Positions 8,446 through 17,593 of a stretch of 64,000 nt of DNA are shown here, in pieces (the first letter of the stretch is position 1; each line of letters starts with the position of its first letter). The DNA is taken from positions 62,001-126,000 of the forward strand of contig NZ_JBEWYP010000007.1 of the NCBI RefSeq assembly GCF_040566555.1. The letters are read 5' to 3'. The notes beneath the pieces are model-generated. The model was not told the origin of the DNA, did no database searches, and saw only the letters and a list, made by a program, of their open reading frames with translations. Made by a program: the position numbers and the translations under genes. The stretch comes from Sediminicola sp040566555. Its GTDB lineage: Bacteria > Bacteroidota > Bacteroidia > Flavobacteriales > Flavobacteriaceae.

Positions 8446-9372
8446 ATGGGCGAACTAAGTGTAAAGCACTTGCTAGGAATTAAGTATCTAAATGAAAAAG
8501 ATATTCAGCTCATTTTTGAAACTGCCGATCATTTTAAGGAAGTAATCAATCGTTCCATTAAAAAGGTACCGTCTCTTCGCGACATCACTATTGCCAATAT
8601 ATTTTTTGAGAACAGTACCAGAACCAGACTTTCTTTTGAACTTGCAGAGAAACGTCTTTCAGCGGATGTAGTTAACTTTTCTGCAGCCCAATCCTCGGTA
8701 AAAAAGGGGGAAACCCTTATAGATACGGTAAATAACATCCTTTCCATGAAGGTGGATATGGTGGTCATGCGCCATCCCAATCCCGGGGCAGGAATATTTC
8801 TTTCCAAACACGTCAAGGCGTCCATAGTAAATGCAGGTGACGGAGCACATGAACATCCCACCCAAGCCTTATTGGACTCCTATTCCATCAGGGAAAAATT
8901 GGGAAGTGTGGCAGGAAAGAATGTGGTCATTGTGGGAGATATTCTTCACTCCAGGGTAGCATTATCTAATATTTTTGCCCTTAAACTTCAAGGTGCAAAC
9001 GTAAAGGTCTGTGGCCCAAAAACATTGATGCCAAAACATATCGAATCCTTAGGGGTAACCGTGGAGACCAACTTAAGAAAGGCGCTTAATTGGTGTGATG
9101 TGGCCAACATGTTGCGCATTCAGAACGAACGAATGGATATTAGTTATTTTCCGACCACCAGGGAATACACCCAACAATTTGGGGTGAACAAAGCCTTATT
9201 GGATAGTTTGGATAAGGAAATAGTAATTATGCACCCAGGCCCAATCAACAGGGGCGTGGAGATAACAAGCGATGTTGCCGACTCCAATCAGTCCATCATT
9301 CTTAACCAGGTGGAAAATGGGGTTGCTATTCGAATGGCAGTAATATATTTATTGGCTTCAAAAATAAAATAA
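8446..9372 (+). CDS. pyrB: aspartate carbamoyltransferase catalytic chain
   Basis: The 308-residue enzyme joins carbamoyl phosphate to aspartate, the first committed step of pyrimidine synthesis. The carbamoyl-phosphate site STRTRLSFE is near 46-54, HPTQALLDS near 139, and the aspartate-binding HPGPINRGVEI near 264. All catalytic segments are present and the length is normal for a catalytic chain. No regulatory chain (pyrI) follows. It sits after pyrR and 6 bases before a small gene, probably on one transcript. Confidence 0.96.
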   Translation: MGELSVKHLLGIKYLNEKDIQLIFETADHFKEVINRSIKKVPSLRDITIANIFFENSTRTRLSFELAEKRLSADVVNFSAAQSSVKKGETLIDTVNNILSMKVDMVVMRHPNPGAGIFLSKHVKASIVNAGDGAHEHPTQALLDSYSIREKLGSVAGKNVVIVGDILHSRVALSNIFALKLQGANVKVCGPKTLMPKHIESLGVTVETNLRKALNWCDVANMLRIQNERMDISYFPTTREYTQQFGVNKALLDSLDKEIVIMHPGPINRGVEITSDVADSNQSIILNQVENGVAIRMAVIYLLASKIK

Positions 9373-9378
9373 GATCCT

Positions 9379-9720
9379 ATGATTTTCAACAGAGAAGACA
9401 CTACGACCATTGTTCTACAGGAAAACACTTCCTTAAAGGTATTTTTGGAAAATTTAAAATCAGGGTATCCAAAAATTAAGAACGATAATATTATCGTGAA
9501 CCTATTTTCATTCTCCAAACTTACTGCTAATGATGTTTTGGAGTTCCATGAGCTTTCAGTGGCACATAGAAAATTAAAGAAATCGTTCGTTCTGGTTACG
9601 GACAAGGTAACTTATGAAGAAGTGCCAGATCATATCATTGTAGTGCCAACCATACAAGAGGCCAGGGATGTCATTGAGATGGAGGAGATTGAGCGCGATT
9701 TGGATTTGGAGGAAGAGTAG
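9379..9720 (+). CDS. small conserved-looking protein between pyrB and rnz, function unknown
   Basis: This 113-residue soluble protein has no signal peptide or membrane segment. Its alternating strand/helix pattern, about one hundred residues long (IIVNLFSFSKLTANDVLEFHE, then SFVLVTDKVTYEEVP), and its very acidic tail (EEIERDLDLEEE) recall STAS-like or SpoIIAA-like small folds, but I do not recognise a family. It starts 6 bases after pyrB and ends 77 bases before rnz, so it is co-transcribed with one or both. The same gene order would have to be tested in relatives before inferring any link to tRNA processing. Confidence 0.75.
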   Translation: MIFNREDTTTIVLQENTSLKVFLENLKSGYPKIKNDNIIVNLFSFSKLTANDVLEFHELSVAHRKLKKSFVLVTDKVTYEEVPDHIIVVPTIQEARDVIEMEEIERDLDLEEE

Positions 9721-9797
9721 ATAGACTTCCTAATGAACCTAGGCCAATGTCCAGCAGGATCTGTTCTCCTCAGTTAGTGCCTTAACTTGAAAATTAC

Positions 9798-10706
9798 ATG
9801 AAATTACACATCTTAGGTTGTTATGCCGCCACGCCCAGAACTTTTACCAACCCAACGGCACAAGTCCTAGAAATAAAGAATCATTTATTTTTGATTGATT
9901 GTGGAGAGGGGACACAAGTACAACTAAGAAAGCATAAAATAAAATTTTCCCGCATCCAGCATATCTTTATTTCCCATTTACATGGGGATCATTTTTTTGG
10001 CCTACCAGGATTAATATCTACTTTCCGATTATTGGGTCGCAAGACGGCATTACATATTTATGGTCCTAAAGGGATAAAAGAGGCTGTGACCCTGCTCTTG
10101 AAATTGGGAGATTCCTGGACAAATTATCCTTTGATATTTCATGAACTTACGACCAAGCTACCTGAACTTGTTTTTGAAGATGAGAAAGTAACGGTAAATA
10201 CCATTCCGTTGGACCATAGGGTGTATACCAATGGCTTTCTGTTTCGGGAGAAACCAGCGGACCGAAAATTAAATATTGAAGTGGTAAAAAAGTACAATAT
10301 CGATACGTGTTACTACCAAAATATTAAAAGCGGCAAGGACATTGTTTTGGATAACGGCGTTCTCGTTCCCAATCATAAACTCACCTTAGACCCACCCAAA
10401 CCCAAGAGTTATGCCTTTTGTAGCGATACGGCATATATGCCGGATATGGTGCCGCAAATCAAGGAAGTGGACGTGTTGTACCATGAATCTACTTTTTTGG
10501 AATCTGAGCAGCATATGGCCCCTAAAACCAAACATGCCACGGCTAAGGAAGCCGCCAGTATTGCCAAGGCAGCAAATGTGGGTGTCCTTATCTTAGGCCA
10601 TTACTCTACGCGATATGCTTCCATTGAGCTTTTTAAGGAAGAGGCAATGGAGGTATTTGAACGTGTTGAATTGGCAGATGATGGAAAGTCATTTGATTTT
10701 CATTAG
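9798..10706 (+). CDS. rnz: ribonuclease Z (tRNA 3' endonuclease)
   Basis: The 302-residue metallo-beta-lactamase-fold enzyme cuts tRNA precursors at the 3' end. The zinc motif SHLHGDHFFGLPGL is near 61-74, DTAYMP near 213 supplies the next metal ligand, and HYSTRY near 270 is the C-terminal His motif. Its length is that of the short bacterial RNase Z. The encoded tRNAs at 57.8 kb lack CCA, as expected for substrates of this enzyme followed by CCA addition. Confidence 0.95.
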   Translation: MKLHILGCYAATPRTFTNPTAQVLEIKNHLFLIDCGEGTQVQLRKHKIKFSRIQHIFISHLHGDHFFGLPGLISTFRLLGRKTALHIYGPKGIKEAVTLLLKLGDSWTNYPLIFHELTTKLPELVFEDEKVTVNTIPLDHRVYTNGFLFREKPADRKLNIEVVKKYNIDTCYYQNIKSGKDIVLDNGVLVPNHKLTLDPPKPKSYAFCSDTAYMPDMVPQIKEVDVLYHESTFLESEQHMAPKTKHATAKEAASIAKAANVGVLILGHYSTRYASIELFKEEAMEVFERVELADDGKSFDFH

Positions 10707-10877
10707 CATCGTTATTTTATAGCAAACACTCAATTTAATGGACCAAAAAGTGTAACTAAGTTCTTTTTGTTGTCCTTAGCCAAAATATTGATAAAAAGCG
10801 TTTAGACTTTTCGTGAATTGCGTTCTTTTCCTCATTTTTGTTACTAAGAGGCTGGTAACAAAATAATCTAGTGTTAA

Positions 10878-11525
10878 ATGCAGAAAGATTTAGGCAATTA
10901 TAGAAAAAGCTATGAAAAGAGTGCCTTGGAAGAAGGCGCTATTTCTGACAACCCCATAGAATTATTTCAAAAATGGTTTTATGAAGTGGAGGCTTCGGAA
11001 GGGATTGATGAGCCTAATGCCATGACTATATCAACTATTGGATTGGACGGTTTTCCAAAGAGCAGAGTAGTACTGCTTAAAAAGTATACGTTTGAAGGAT
11101 TTATTTTCTATACGAACTATACAAGTGAAAAGGGAAAGGCAATTGCCAACAATCCCAATGTATGCCTTTCATTTTTTTGGCCCAATATGGAACGACAGAT
11201 CATTATTAAGGGAAAGGCCGAGAAGTTAGCAGAAAATCTATCCGATGGTTATTTTGAATCTAGGCCTGAAGGAAGTAAACTAGGAGCAATTGTTTCGGAT
11301 CAAAGTAGTGTTATCCCTTCTAGATCCGTACTAGAGGAAAAATTGAAAGCCTTGGAAAAGGAATTCCAGGGCAAAGAGATCCAAAGACCGGATTTCTGGG
11401 GTGGGTATATGGTAAAACCCGTATCCATTGAATTTTGGCAGGGAAGACCCAATAGATTGCACGATAGGGTGAGATACTCCTTGCAAGAAGATTACAATTG
11501 GAAAATAGAGCGTTTGGCACCTTAA
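10878..11525 (+). CDS. pdxH: pyridoxamine/pyridoxine 5'-phosphate oxidase
   Basis: The 215-residue FMN flavoprotein makes pyridoxal 5'-phosphate from PNP or PMP. The FMN-binding segments SRVVLLKKY and FYTNYTSEKGKAI are near 67-95. The C-terminal family signature FWQGRPNRLHDRVRY is near 186-200. It is preceded by a 171-base gap containing a weak hairpin at 10740-10775. It ends 11 bases before the phosphatase gene and may share its transcript. Confidence 0.96.
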   Translation: MQKDLGNYRKSYEKSALEEGAISDNPIELFQKWFYEVEASEGIDEPNAMTISTIGLDGFPKSRVVLLKKYTFEGFIFYTNYTSEKGKAIANNPNVCLSFFWPNMERQIIIKGKAEKLAENLSDGYFESRPEGSKLGAIVSDQSSVIPSRSVLEEKLKALEKEFQGKEIQRPDFWGGYMVKPVSIEFWQGRPNRLHDRVRYSLQEDYNWKIERLAP

Positions 11526-11536
11526 AATCTAAGAAC

Positions 11537-12025
11537 ATGAAAACATTGATCCTTATACGTCATGGAAAATCATCTTGGGATTATCAAGTTGATGATCAGG
11601 ATAGGCCATTAAAGGAAAGGGGAATTAAGGACGGCCATCTTGTTGGTTCGGCCTTAAAATCAAAGAATATTAGCATTGACGCCGCATTCTCTAGTCCGGC
11701 TAATAGGGCATTGCATACCTGTATGATTGTATTGCGCAAACTGGATTTTCCCTTACACAAACTTCGGATCACAAAGGAATTGTATGATTTCTCTGGGGAA
11801 GATGTGTTCCATTTTGTAAAAAACCTAGATAACCAATATGAAACCGTCCTTATTTTTGGACACAATTACGCATTCACCAATGTGGCCAATAGCTTGGGAA
11901 GTAAAGCCATAGACAATGTGCCTACTACTGGCATGGTGCAACTAAATTTTAGTGTAGATCGCTGGGATGATATTGCAAAAGGAACTACTGAACAGATTAT
12001 ATTCCCAAAACAACTCAAAAAATGA
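11537..12025 (+). CDS. SixA-like histidine phosphatase
   Basis: I start at the ATG at 11537 (MKTLILIRHGKSSWD), which puts the RHG catalytic motif at residues 8-10. An upstream in-frame ATG at 11498 would overlap pdxH. The 162-residue length and absence of extra domains match the SixA branch, which removes phosphate from phosphohistidine proteins. The stop overlaps the ppk1 start by 4 bases (ATGA), so the two are translationally coupled. This places a phosphohistidine phosphatase in front of a kinase that itself works through a phosphohistidine intermediate. Confidence 0.88.
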   Translation: MKTLILIRHGKSSWDYQVDDQDRPLKERGIKDGHLVGSALKSKNISIDAAFSSPANRALHTCMIVLRKLDFPLHKLRITKELYDFSGEDVFHFVKNLDNQYETVLIFGHNYAFTNVANSLGSKAIDNVPTTGMVQLNFSVDRWDDIAKGTTEQIIFPKQLKK

Positions 12026-14106
12026 TCAAATCCAAATACCAATATATCAACCGGGAAATAAGCTGGTTGCAATTTAACGAACGCGTATTACAGGAAAGTG
12101 CAGACAAGAATGTCCCTCTAATTGAAAGACTGAGATTTGTTGGAATTTTCTCCAATAATTTAGATGAATTTTTTAAAGTACGGTATGCCACGGTTAAAAG
12201 GATAGTCGAGGCAGGAAGATCTGGGAAGAGTGTTCTAGGGGGAGAAATTGCCAAAGACTTATTGGAGGAAATCACGGAAATCGTAATTAGGCAACAGACT
12301 AAAAGTTTAAAGATACTTGGTGATATCGAAAAGGAATTGGAGACCAAAAATATCTTTTTGATCAATGAAAAGGAGATAAAAGATAGTCAGGCTGAATTTA
12401 TCAAGAGTTATTTTGCTCAAAAAGTGAGTCCGGTTTTAATGACCATTATTCTCAATGATCTTGCTGAATTCCCAACGCTAAAGGATACAGCGGCTTACCT
12501 TGCCGTAAAAATAATCTTGAAGAAAGATGAAAAGCATCCAACGGAGGATGGGAAAAAGGAAAAGCGTTATGCCCTTATAGAAATTCCAAAAGGTATAGAT
12601 CGTTTTGTAGTGATTCCGAGCGAGGAGAATGAAAGTTATATCATCATGTTGGATGATCTGATCCGATACTCCTTGGGCAATATCTTTAATATGTTCAATT
12701 ATGAGTCTATAACCGCCCATATGATCAAGATTACCCGTGATGCGGAACTTGATATAGACAATGATTTGAGCAAGAGTTTTATAGAGAAGATTTCATCCAG
12801 CGTAGAGCATAGAAAGATCAGTGATCCTGTCCGTTTTGTATATGACAAAAATATAGGAAGGGATACCTTGGAATTTTTAAAGGATAAAATGAACATTGAG
12901 GATACGGACAGTGTTATTCCAGGGGGACGTTATCACAATAGAAGGGATTATATGGGCTTTCCCAGCTTAGGACGTGAAGATCTGATGTACGAAAAAATTA
13001 AGCCGTTGCCCATAAAAGATTTTTCAATGGACGGGAGTTTGTTCAATCTGATTGCAAAAAAGGATTATCTGCAATACACTCCATACCATACCTTTTCCTA
13101 TGTTATTAGGTTTTTAAGGGAGGCAGCCTTGGACCCTAAAGTAAAAAGCATAAAAATTACGGTATATCGTCTGGCAGACAATTCTCAGGTCACAGCCTCC
13201 TTGATCAATGCTGTTAAGAATGGCAAACAGGTTACAGTGCAAATAGAACTTCAGGCCAGATTTGATGAGCAGGCAAATATCCAATATGCAGAACAGTTAC
13301 AGGCAGAAGGAGTAAAGCTTATATTTGGGGTTCCAGGATTAAAGGTCCACAGCAAAATATGTCTTATAGAAAGGGAGGAAGACGGAGTGAATAAACGTTA
13401 CGGATTTATCAGTACGGGTAACTTTAACGAAGCTACAGCAAGGATATATACAGATTATACGCTTTTCACCGCCCATGATCCCATTTTAAAAGAACTGAAT
13501 ATGGTTTTTGATTTTTTCGAAACCACATATAAGATCAATAAATATAAGCATCTCATTGTTTCACCGCACTACACCAAAAATGTATTCAAGAAATTGATAG
13601 ACAAGGAGATAGAGAATGCTAAAGCGGGTAAGGAGGCGTATATTAAGATCAAAATGAACAGTTTCACCTCCTATAAGATGGTGGATAAATTATATGAGGC
13701 TAGCAAGGCCGGGGTGAAGATTCAATTGATTATTAGAGGAATCTGTTGCCTAGTGCCAGGAGTAAAAGGGTTAAGTGAAAATATTGAGGCCATTAGTGTT
13801 GTGGATAAATTTTTGGAACATCCAAGGGTATTTATATTTTCAAACAGTGGTGATCCTAAAGTATATATATCCTCAGCAGATTGGATGACTAGAAATCTAG
13901 ATTACCGAGTGGAGGTAGGATGCCCAATTTATGATCCTGAATTAAAACAAGAGCTATTGGATACTTTTGAGATTTCTTGGATGGATAATGTCAAGGCTAG
14001 AGTCTTTAGTGCCAATCAGGATAATGCCTATAGAAAAAATAACAAAGTCAAGGTGCGTTCCCAATTTGCGATTTATGACTATTACCTTAAAAAATTAAAC
14101 GCTTAA
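12022..14106 (+). CDS. ppk1: polyphosphate kinase 1
   Basis: The 694-residue enzyme reversibly polymerises ATP gamma-phosphate into polyphosphate. The N-terminal segment YINREISWLQFNERVLQE and the head domain are followed by the phospholipase-D-like catalytic halves. The autophosphorylated His lies in GLKVHSKICLI near 440, and the second-half segment PRVFIFSN is near 597. It overlaps the phosphatase gene by 4 bases and ends 11 bases before ppx. The unit thus holds both polymer synthesis and degradation. Confidence 0.97.
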   Translation: MIKSKYQYINREISWLQFNERVLQESADKNVPLIERLRFVGIFSNNLDEFFKVRYATVKRIVEAGRSGKSVLGGEIAKDLLEEITEIVIRQQTKSLKILGDIEKELETKNIFLINEKEIKDSQAEFIKSYFAQKVSPVLMTIILNDLAEFPTLKDTAAYLAVKIILKKDEKHPTEDGKKEKRYALIEIPKGIDRFVVIPSEENESYIIMLDDLIRYSLGNIFNMFNYESITAHMIKITRDAELDIDNDLSKSFIEKISSSVEHRKISDPVRFVYDKNIGRDTLEFLKDKMNIEDTDSVIPGGRYHNRRDYMGFPSLGREDLMYEKIKPLPIKDFSMDGSLFNLIAKKDYLQYTPYHTFSYVIRFLREAALDPKVKSIKITVYRLADNSQVTASLINAVKNGKQVTVQIELQARFDEQANIQYAEQLQAEGVKLIFGVPGLKVHSKICLIEREEDGVNKRYGFISTGNFNEATARIYTDYTLFTAHDPILKELNMVFDFFETTYKINKYKHLIVSPHYTKNVFKKLIDKEIENAKAGKEAYIKIKMNSFTSYKMVDKLYEASKAGVKIQLIIRGICCLVPGVKGLSENIEAISVVDKFLEHPRVFIFSNSGDPKVYISSADWMTRNLDYRVEVGCPIYDPELKQELLDTFEISWMDNVKARVFSANQDNAYRKNNKVKVRSQFAIYDYYLKKLNA

Positions 14107-14117
14107 CCCAAGGTATT

Positions 14118-15005
14118 TTGAAAATAAGAAAGTTTGCAGCAATTGACATAGGTTCCAACGCAATACGTTTGTTGATTCACAACGTTATAGAAGAGAAGGG
14201 TAAAAAGACCCAGTTTAGAAAGAGTTCCCTCATCAGGGTGCCTGTTCGTTTAGGGGAAGATTCTTTTACCGTTGGGGAAATATCGGAACACAACGAGGAG
14301 CGTATGTTAAATGCTATGAAAGCGTTTAAATTGATCATGGATGTCCATGGCGTAGAGAAATACATGGCATGTGCTACTTCTGCAATTAGGGAGGCCAATA
14401 ACGGACATGAAATAGTAGATCGTATCTATGAGGATTCTGGAGTAAAAATTGAAGTTATAGACGGTAAAAAGGAGGCGGCAATCATTGCCTCTACAGATTT
14501 GAAGCAGCTGATCCAAAACGATCAATCTTACCTTTATATAGATGTTGGAGGAGGTAGCACGGAGTTTACCCTCTTTACGGATGGTAAAATTAAAGTCTCA
14601 AAATCCTTTAAAATTGGCACCGTTCGGATTCTTAACAATTTGGTAGGTGAGGGAATTTGGAAAAAAATTGAGATTTGGATCAAGGAAAATATCCAGGGAC
14701 TTAGTAAAATTACCATTATTGGTTCTGGCGGTAACATCAACAAACTCCACAAAATGTCTGGTAGAAAAGAAGGGGAACCTTTATCGTATATCTGGCTTAA
14801 TTCTCAATACCACTTTTTAGAAAGCATGAGTTACGAGGATAGGGTATCCGAACTTGGGTTGAACCCTGATAGGGCCGACGTTATTATTCCTGCCACCCGC
14901 ATTTATTTATCAGCGGCCAAGTGGTGTGGGGCCAAGAAAATATATGTGCCAAAAATAGGATTGTCTGATGGTATCATCAAAACAATATACCATTCCGAAC
15001 AATAA
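14118..15005 (+). CDS. ppx: Ppx/GppA-family exopolyphosphatase
   Basis: The start is a TTG at 14118, 11 bases after the ppk1 stop; it is the only start that keeps the first ATPase motif (FAAIDIGSNAIRLLI) complete. The 295 residues cover only the two actin-like ASKHA domains, with the second phosphate loop YIDVGGGSTEFTLF near 139. The C-terminal HD-like domain of E. coli Ppx is absent, as in many short members. It removes terminal phosphates from polyphosphate or converts pppGpp to ppGpp; position after ppk1 favours the former. Confidence 0.93.
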   Translation: MKIRKFAAIDIGSNAIRLLIHNVIEEKGKKTQFRKSSLIRVPVRLGEDSFTVGEISEHNEERMLNAMKAFKLIMDVHGVEKYMACATSAIREANNGHEIVDRIYEDSGVKIEVIDGKKEAAIIASTDLKQLIQNDQSYLYIDVGGGSTEFTLFTDGKIKVSKSFKIGTVRILNNLVGEGIWKKIEIWIKENIQGLSKITIIGSGGNINKLHKMSGRKEGEPLSYIWLNSQYHFLESMSYEDRVSELGLNPDRADVIIPATRIYLSAAKWCGAKKIYVPKIGLSDGIIKTIYHSEQ

Positions 15006-15044
15006 AGGAATCAAATTGGGTTAGTATTTAATTGGTGGAATCCG

Positions 15045-15626
15045 TTAGCCGTGAATGGATTCCTTGTTCCCTAAGTTGTTCATTAGCTCTGCTTCGTAAG
15101 TCAAAAGATCCTGCCATTTTTGGTCAACCTCTTCACGTTCACCGTACTGACGGGCAAATTTTAAAAACATGGTGTAATGTCCGGCCTCGCTGACCATTAG
15201 TTTATGATAGAATTCCGCTAATTCTTTATCCTTTAGCTGCTCAGAGAGCAATCTAAAACGCTCACAACTTCTCGCTTCAATCAAGGCTGCGTACAATAAT
15301 CTGTGGACCAGCTGCGTGGTGCGGCTGCCACCTTTAGGGAAAAACTTTATCAGCGCCAATACATACTCATCTTTCCTGTCCCTTCCCAGTACTTTTCCCC
15401 TTGCGATAATTCTGTCATGGACCATCTTAAAATGTCCCATCTCTTCCCTGGTAAGGGCTACCATTTCCTGAACGAGATCTGTATACTCAGGAAAACCGAC
15501 AATCAACGAAATAGCCGTTGCCGCAGCCTTTTGCTCACAGTAGGCATGATCGGTCAAAATTTCATCGATATTTTTTTCTACAATATTCACCCATCGAGGG
15601 TCGGTGGGTAGTTTAAGGCCTAGCAT
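15045..15626 (-). CDS. miaE: tRNA-(ms2io6A37) hydroxylase, MiaE-like
   Basis: I start at the ATG at 15626 (MLGLKLPTDPRWV); the longer reading adds 32 basic residues with no family features. The 193-residue four-helix diiron protein has the ferritin-like ligands in AYCEQKAA, REEMGHFKMVHD, EARSCERF and SEAGHYTMF. The enzyme hydroxylates the isopentenyl side chain of the modified A37 in tRNA. It is divergent from eboA and convergent with ppx. A -7-like element (TAATTTTG, minus strand at 15651-15644) lies just upstream without a good -33. Confidence 0.92.
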   Translation of the reverse strand: MLGLKLPTDPRWVNIVEKNIDEILTDHAYCEQKAAATAISLIVGFPEYTDLVQEMVALTREEMGHFKMVHDRIIARGKVLGRDRKDEYVLALIKFFPKGGSRTTQLVHRLLYAALIEARSCERFRLLSEQLKDKELAEFYHKLMVSEAGHYTMFLKFARQYGEREEVDQKWQDLLTYEAELMNNLGNKESIHG

Positions 15627-15828
15627 TTTCTTATATTTGAAAGCAAAATTAAATAGAATTTTATAAAGGGAATTTTTTATAAGGTATTTTTTTGTTTTGC
15701 AAGAATTTAACCTTTTGAACATACTATTCTTTTTTGATTCCAGTTATCTTATTTTCGACGAATAGATTCTATAAAAAATAGGATGGGGAATACAAGGAAT
15801 AAAGACAAGTAGAAATTAGTACTAGCAT

Positions 15829-16683
15829 ATGTCAATAGAAAATGTAAGTCAAGAATTGGCCAAGACCCTTCATCTTCATTTGGATAATGACCATTTAAAG
15901 TGGATGGAAGGCAAAATAGACAGTATTATTGAAGATAAGTCTTCCAAGGACCTTTATTTGACGTATAGTCTAATGGCTTCTAAAATAAACCCAATTCCTC
16001 TAGATAAGATGCCGTCAGGTGAGAACAAGGTAGTTCAATATTTGGAGGCCCAAAACGCTAATCTTTTACAAATAGGTAGGGTATATCTATTGATTCGGGT
16101 ACTGGAGGCCGATGAAAATTTCTTTTTTAACAAGGTCGAGAATATCATACAGGTTTCGGACACTGGGGAATTGGAGACATTTTTAAAATTTTTGGTATTG
16201 ATGCCCAATTCGGGAAATTATAGGAACGTTGCGGTGGAGGCTTTGAGGACAAACATCGCTACTATTTTTGACGCCATCTCTTTAAATAATCCATATCCCT
16301 CAATGTTTTTTAATGATCAGCAGTGGAACCAAATGTATTTGAAAGCCGCTTTTATGGAAAGGGATCTTAGTTTGATCACGGATATCGAGGCTAGGGCAAA
16401 TAAGGATCTGGTCCGAATAATCTCTGACTATGCACATGAAAGATGGGCTGCTTCCAGAAAAGTAGATCCTTACTTTTGGAGGCCGGTAGGAAGGTTTCTC
16501 AATGATACGCTCGTTGAGGATATGAATAGGCTGTTTCTAAGTGAGGACGAAAAGGAGAACATGGCTGCGGCCCTTGCGTGTTCTATATCTGAAAATCCAA
16601 AAGCAAAAGCATTATTGGAAAATTATCCACAAATAAAAAATAAGTTAGATCAAGGTTTAATTTCTTGGAGTAAAATAAATTGA
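15829..16683 (+). CDS. eboA: EboA-domain protein
   Basis: The 284-residue soluble, helix-rich protein is recognised as EboA from the late segment HERWAASRKVDPYFWRPVGRFL (near 203-224) and from the five following genes. EboA has no known biochemical activity; its family is the marker of ebo clusters. In cyanobacteria the ebo genes are needed to move scytonemin precursors to the periplasm, and related clusters occur in some eustigmatophyte plastids. It is the first gene of the unit and is separated from eboB by one base. Confidence 0.88.
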   Translation: MSIENVSQELAKTLHLHLDNDHLKWMEGKIDSIIEDKSSKDLYLTYSLMASKINPIPLDKMPSGENKVVQYLEAQNANLLQIGRVYLLIRVLEADENFFFNKVENIIQVSDTGELETFLKFLVLMPNSGNYRNVAVEALRTNIATIFDAISLNNPYPSMFFNDQQWNQMYLKAAFMERDLSLITDIEARANKDLVRIISDYAHERWAASRKVDPYFWRPVGRFLNDTLVEDMNRLFLSEDEKENMAAALACSISENPKAKALLENYPQIKNKLDQGLISWSKIN

Positions 16684-16684
16684 T

Positions 16685-17593
16685 ATGAAAGATAAATTAA
16701 TGATTATAGATCCCCATATTCACATGACTTCCAGAACAACGGATGATTATGAGGCTATGGCGGCAGCCGGCATAGTGGCGATTATCGAGCCTTCATTTTG
16801 GTTGGGGCAACCAAGAACTCAGGTGGGTTCTTTTCAGGATTATTTTAGCAGTTTAGTAGGATGGGAGCCTTTCAGGGCAAGCCAGTTTGGTATAAAACAT
16901 TATTGCACGATTGGATTAAATTCCAAAGAGGCCAACAATGAAGCTTTGGCTGAACAGGTTATAGAGTTGTTGCCGTTGTATTTTCACAAAGAAAATGTAG
17001 TTGCCATAGGAGAAATTGGCTACGATGATCAAACCCCTGCGGAGGATAAGTATTTTAGAATGCAGCTCGATTTGGCCAGAGAACTGAATATGACAGTTCA
17101 GGTTCATACGCCGCATAGGGATAAAAAAGCAGGAACTATTAAAAGCATGGAAGTTTGCCTAGAACATGGGTTGGACCCTTCGAATGTTATCATAGACCAC
17201 AATAACGAAGAAACGGTAAAAGAGGTGCTCGATAGAGGTTTTATTGCAGCATTTACCATATACCCCAAAACAAAAATGGGTAATGAGCGAATGGTTGAGG
17301 TGGTACGAAAATACGGAAGCACCAATATCATTGTAGACAGTTCTGCAGATTGGGGTGTGAGCGATCCGCTTGCTGTACCCAAAACAGCCTCACTAATGTT
17401 GAGTAAAGGTATTTCAAGAGAGGATGTGATAAAAACCTGTTATCAAAATGCCCTGGATGCCTTTGGTAAAAATGGAAAAATGAAGGAGGAACATTGGTTG
17501 GGGAATAAGGGCATTGACCAGCGGGAATTATTTAATGACAATAGTGTGTTAAGAGGGCAGGAACCAAAAATAGAAGGGGATAAAATTGTCTAA
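16685..17593 (+). CDS. eboB: EboB, TatD-like metal-dependent hydrolase
   Basis: The 302-residue TIM-barrel protein has the complete TatD-type metal set: HIHM near 11-14 after IIDP, the bridging Glu in AIGEIGYDD near 100, His in QVHTPHRDK near 139, His in IIDHNNEE near 165, and Asp in VDSSADWG near 219. An active hydrolase is therefore likely, but the substrate is unknown. It begins one base after eboA and its end overlaps the next gene by 8 bases. Confidence 0.88.
   Translation: MKDKLMIIDPHIHMTSRTTDDYEAMAAAGIVAIIEPSFWLGQPRTQVGSFQDYFSSLVGWEPFRASQFGIKHYCTIGLNSKEANNEALAEQVIELLPLYFHKENVVAIGEIGYDDQTPAEDKYFRMQLDLARELNMTVQVHTPHRDKKAGTIKSMEVCLEHGLDPSNVIIDHNNEETVKEVLDRGFIAAFTIYPKTKMGNERMVEVVRKYGSTNIIVDSSADWGVSDPLAVPKTASLMLSKGISREDVIKTCYQNALDAFGKNGKMKEEHWLGNKGIDQRELFNDNSVLRGQEPKIEGDKIV

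Noticed and set aside
10740..10775. Hairpin GGACCAAAAAG / CTTTTTGTTGTCC after rnz
   Set aside because: It has a two-base bulge, a 12-base loop and no T run, so I do not list it as a terminator.
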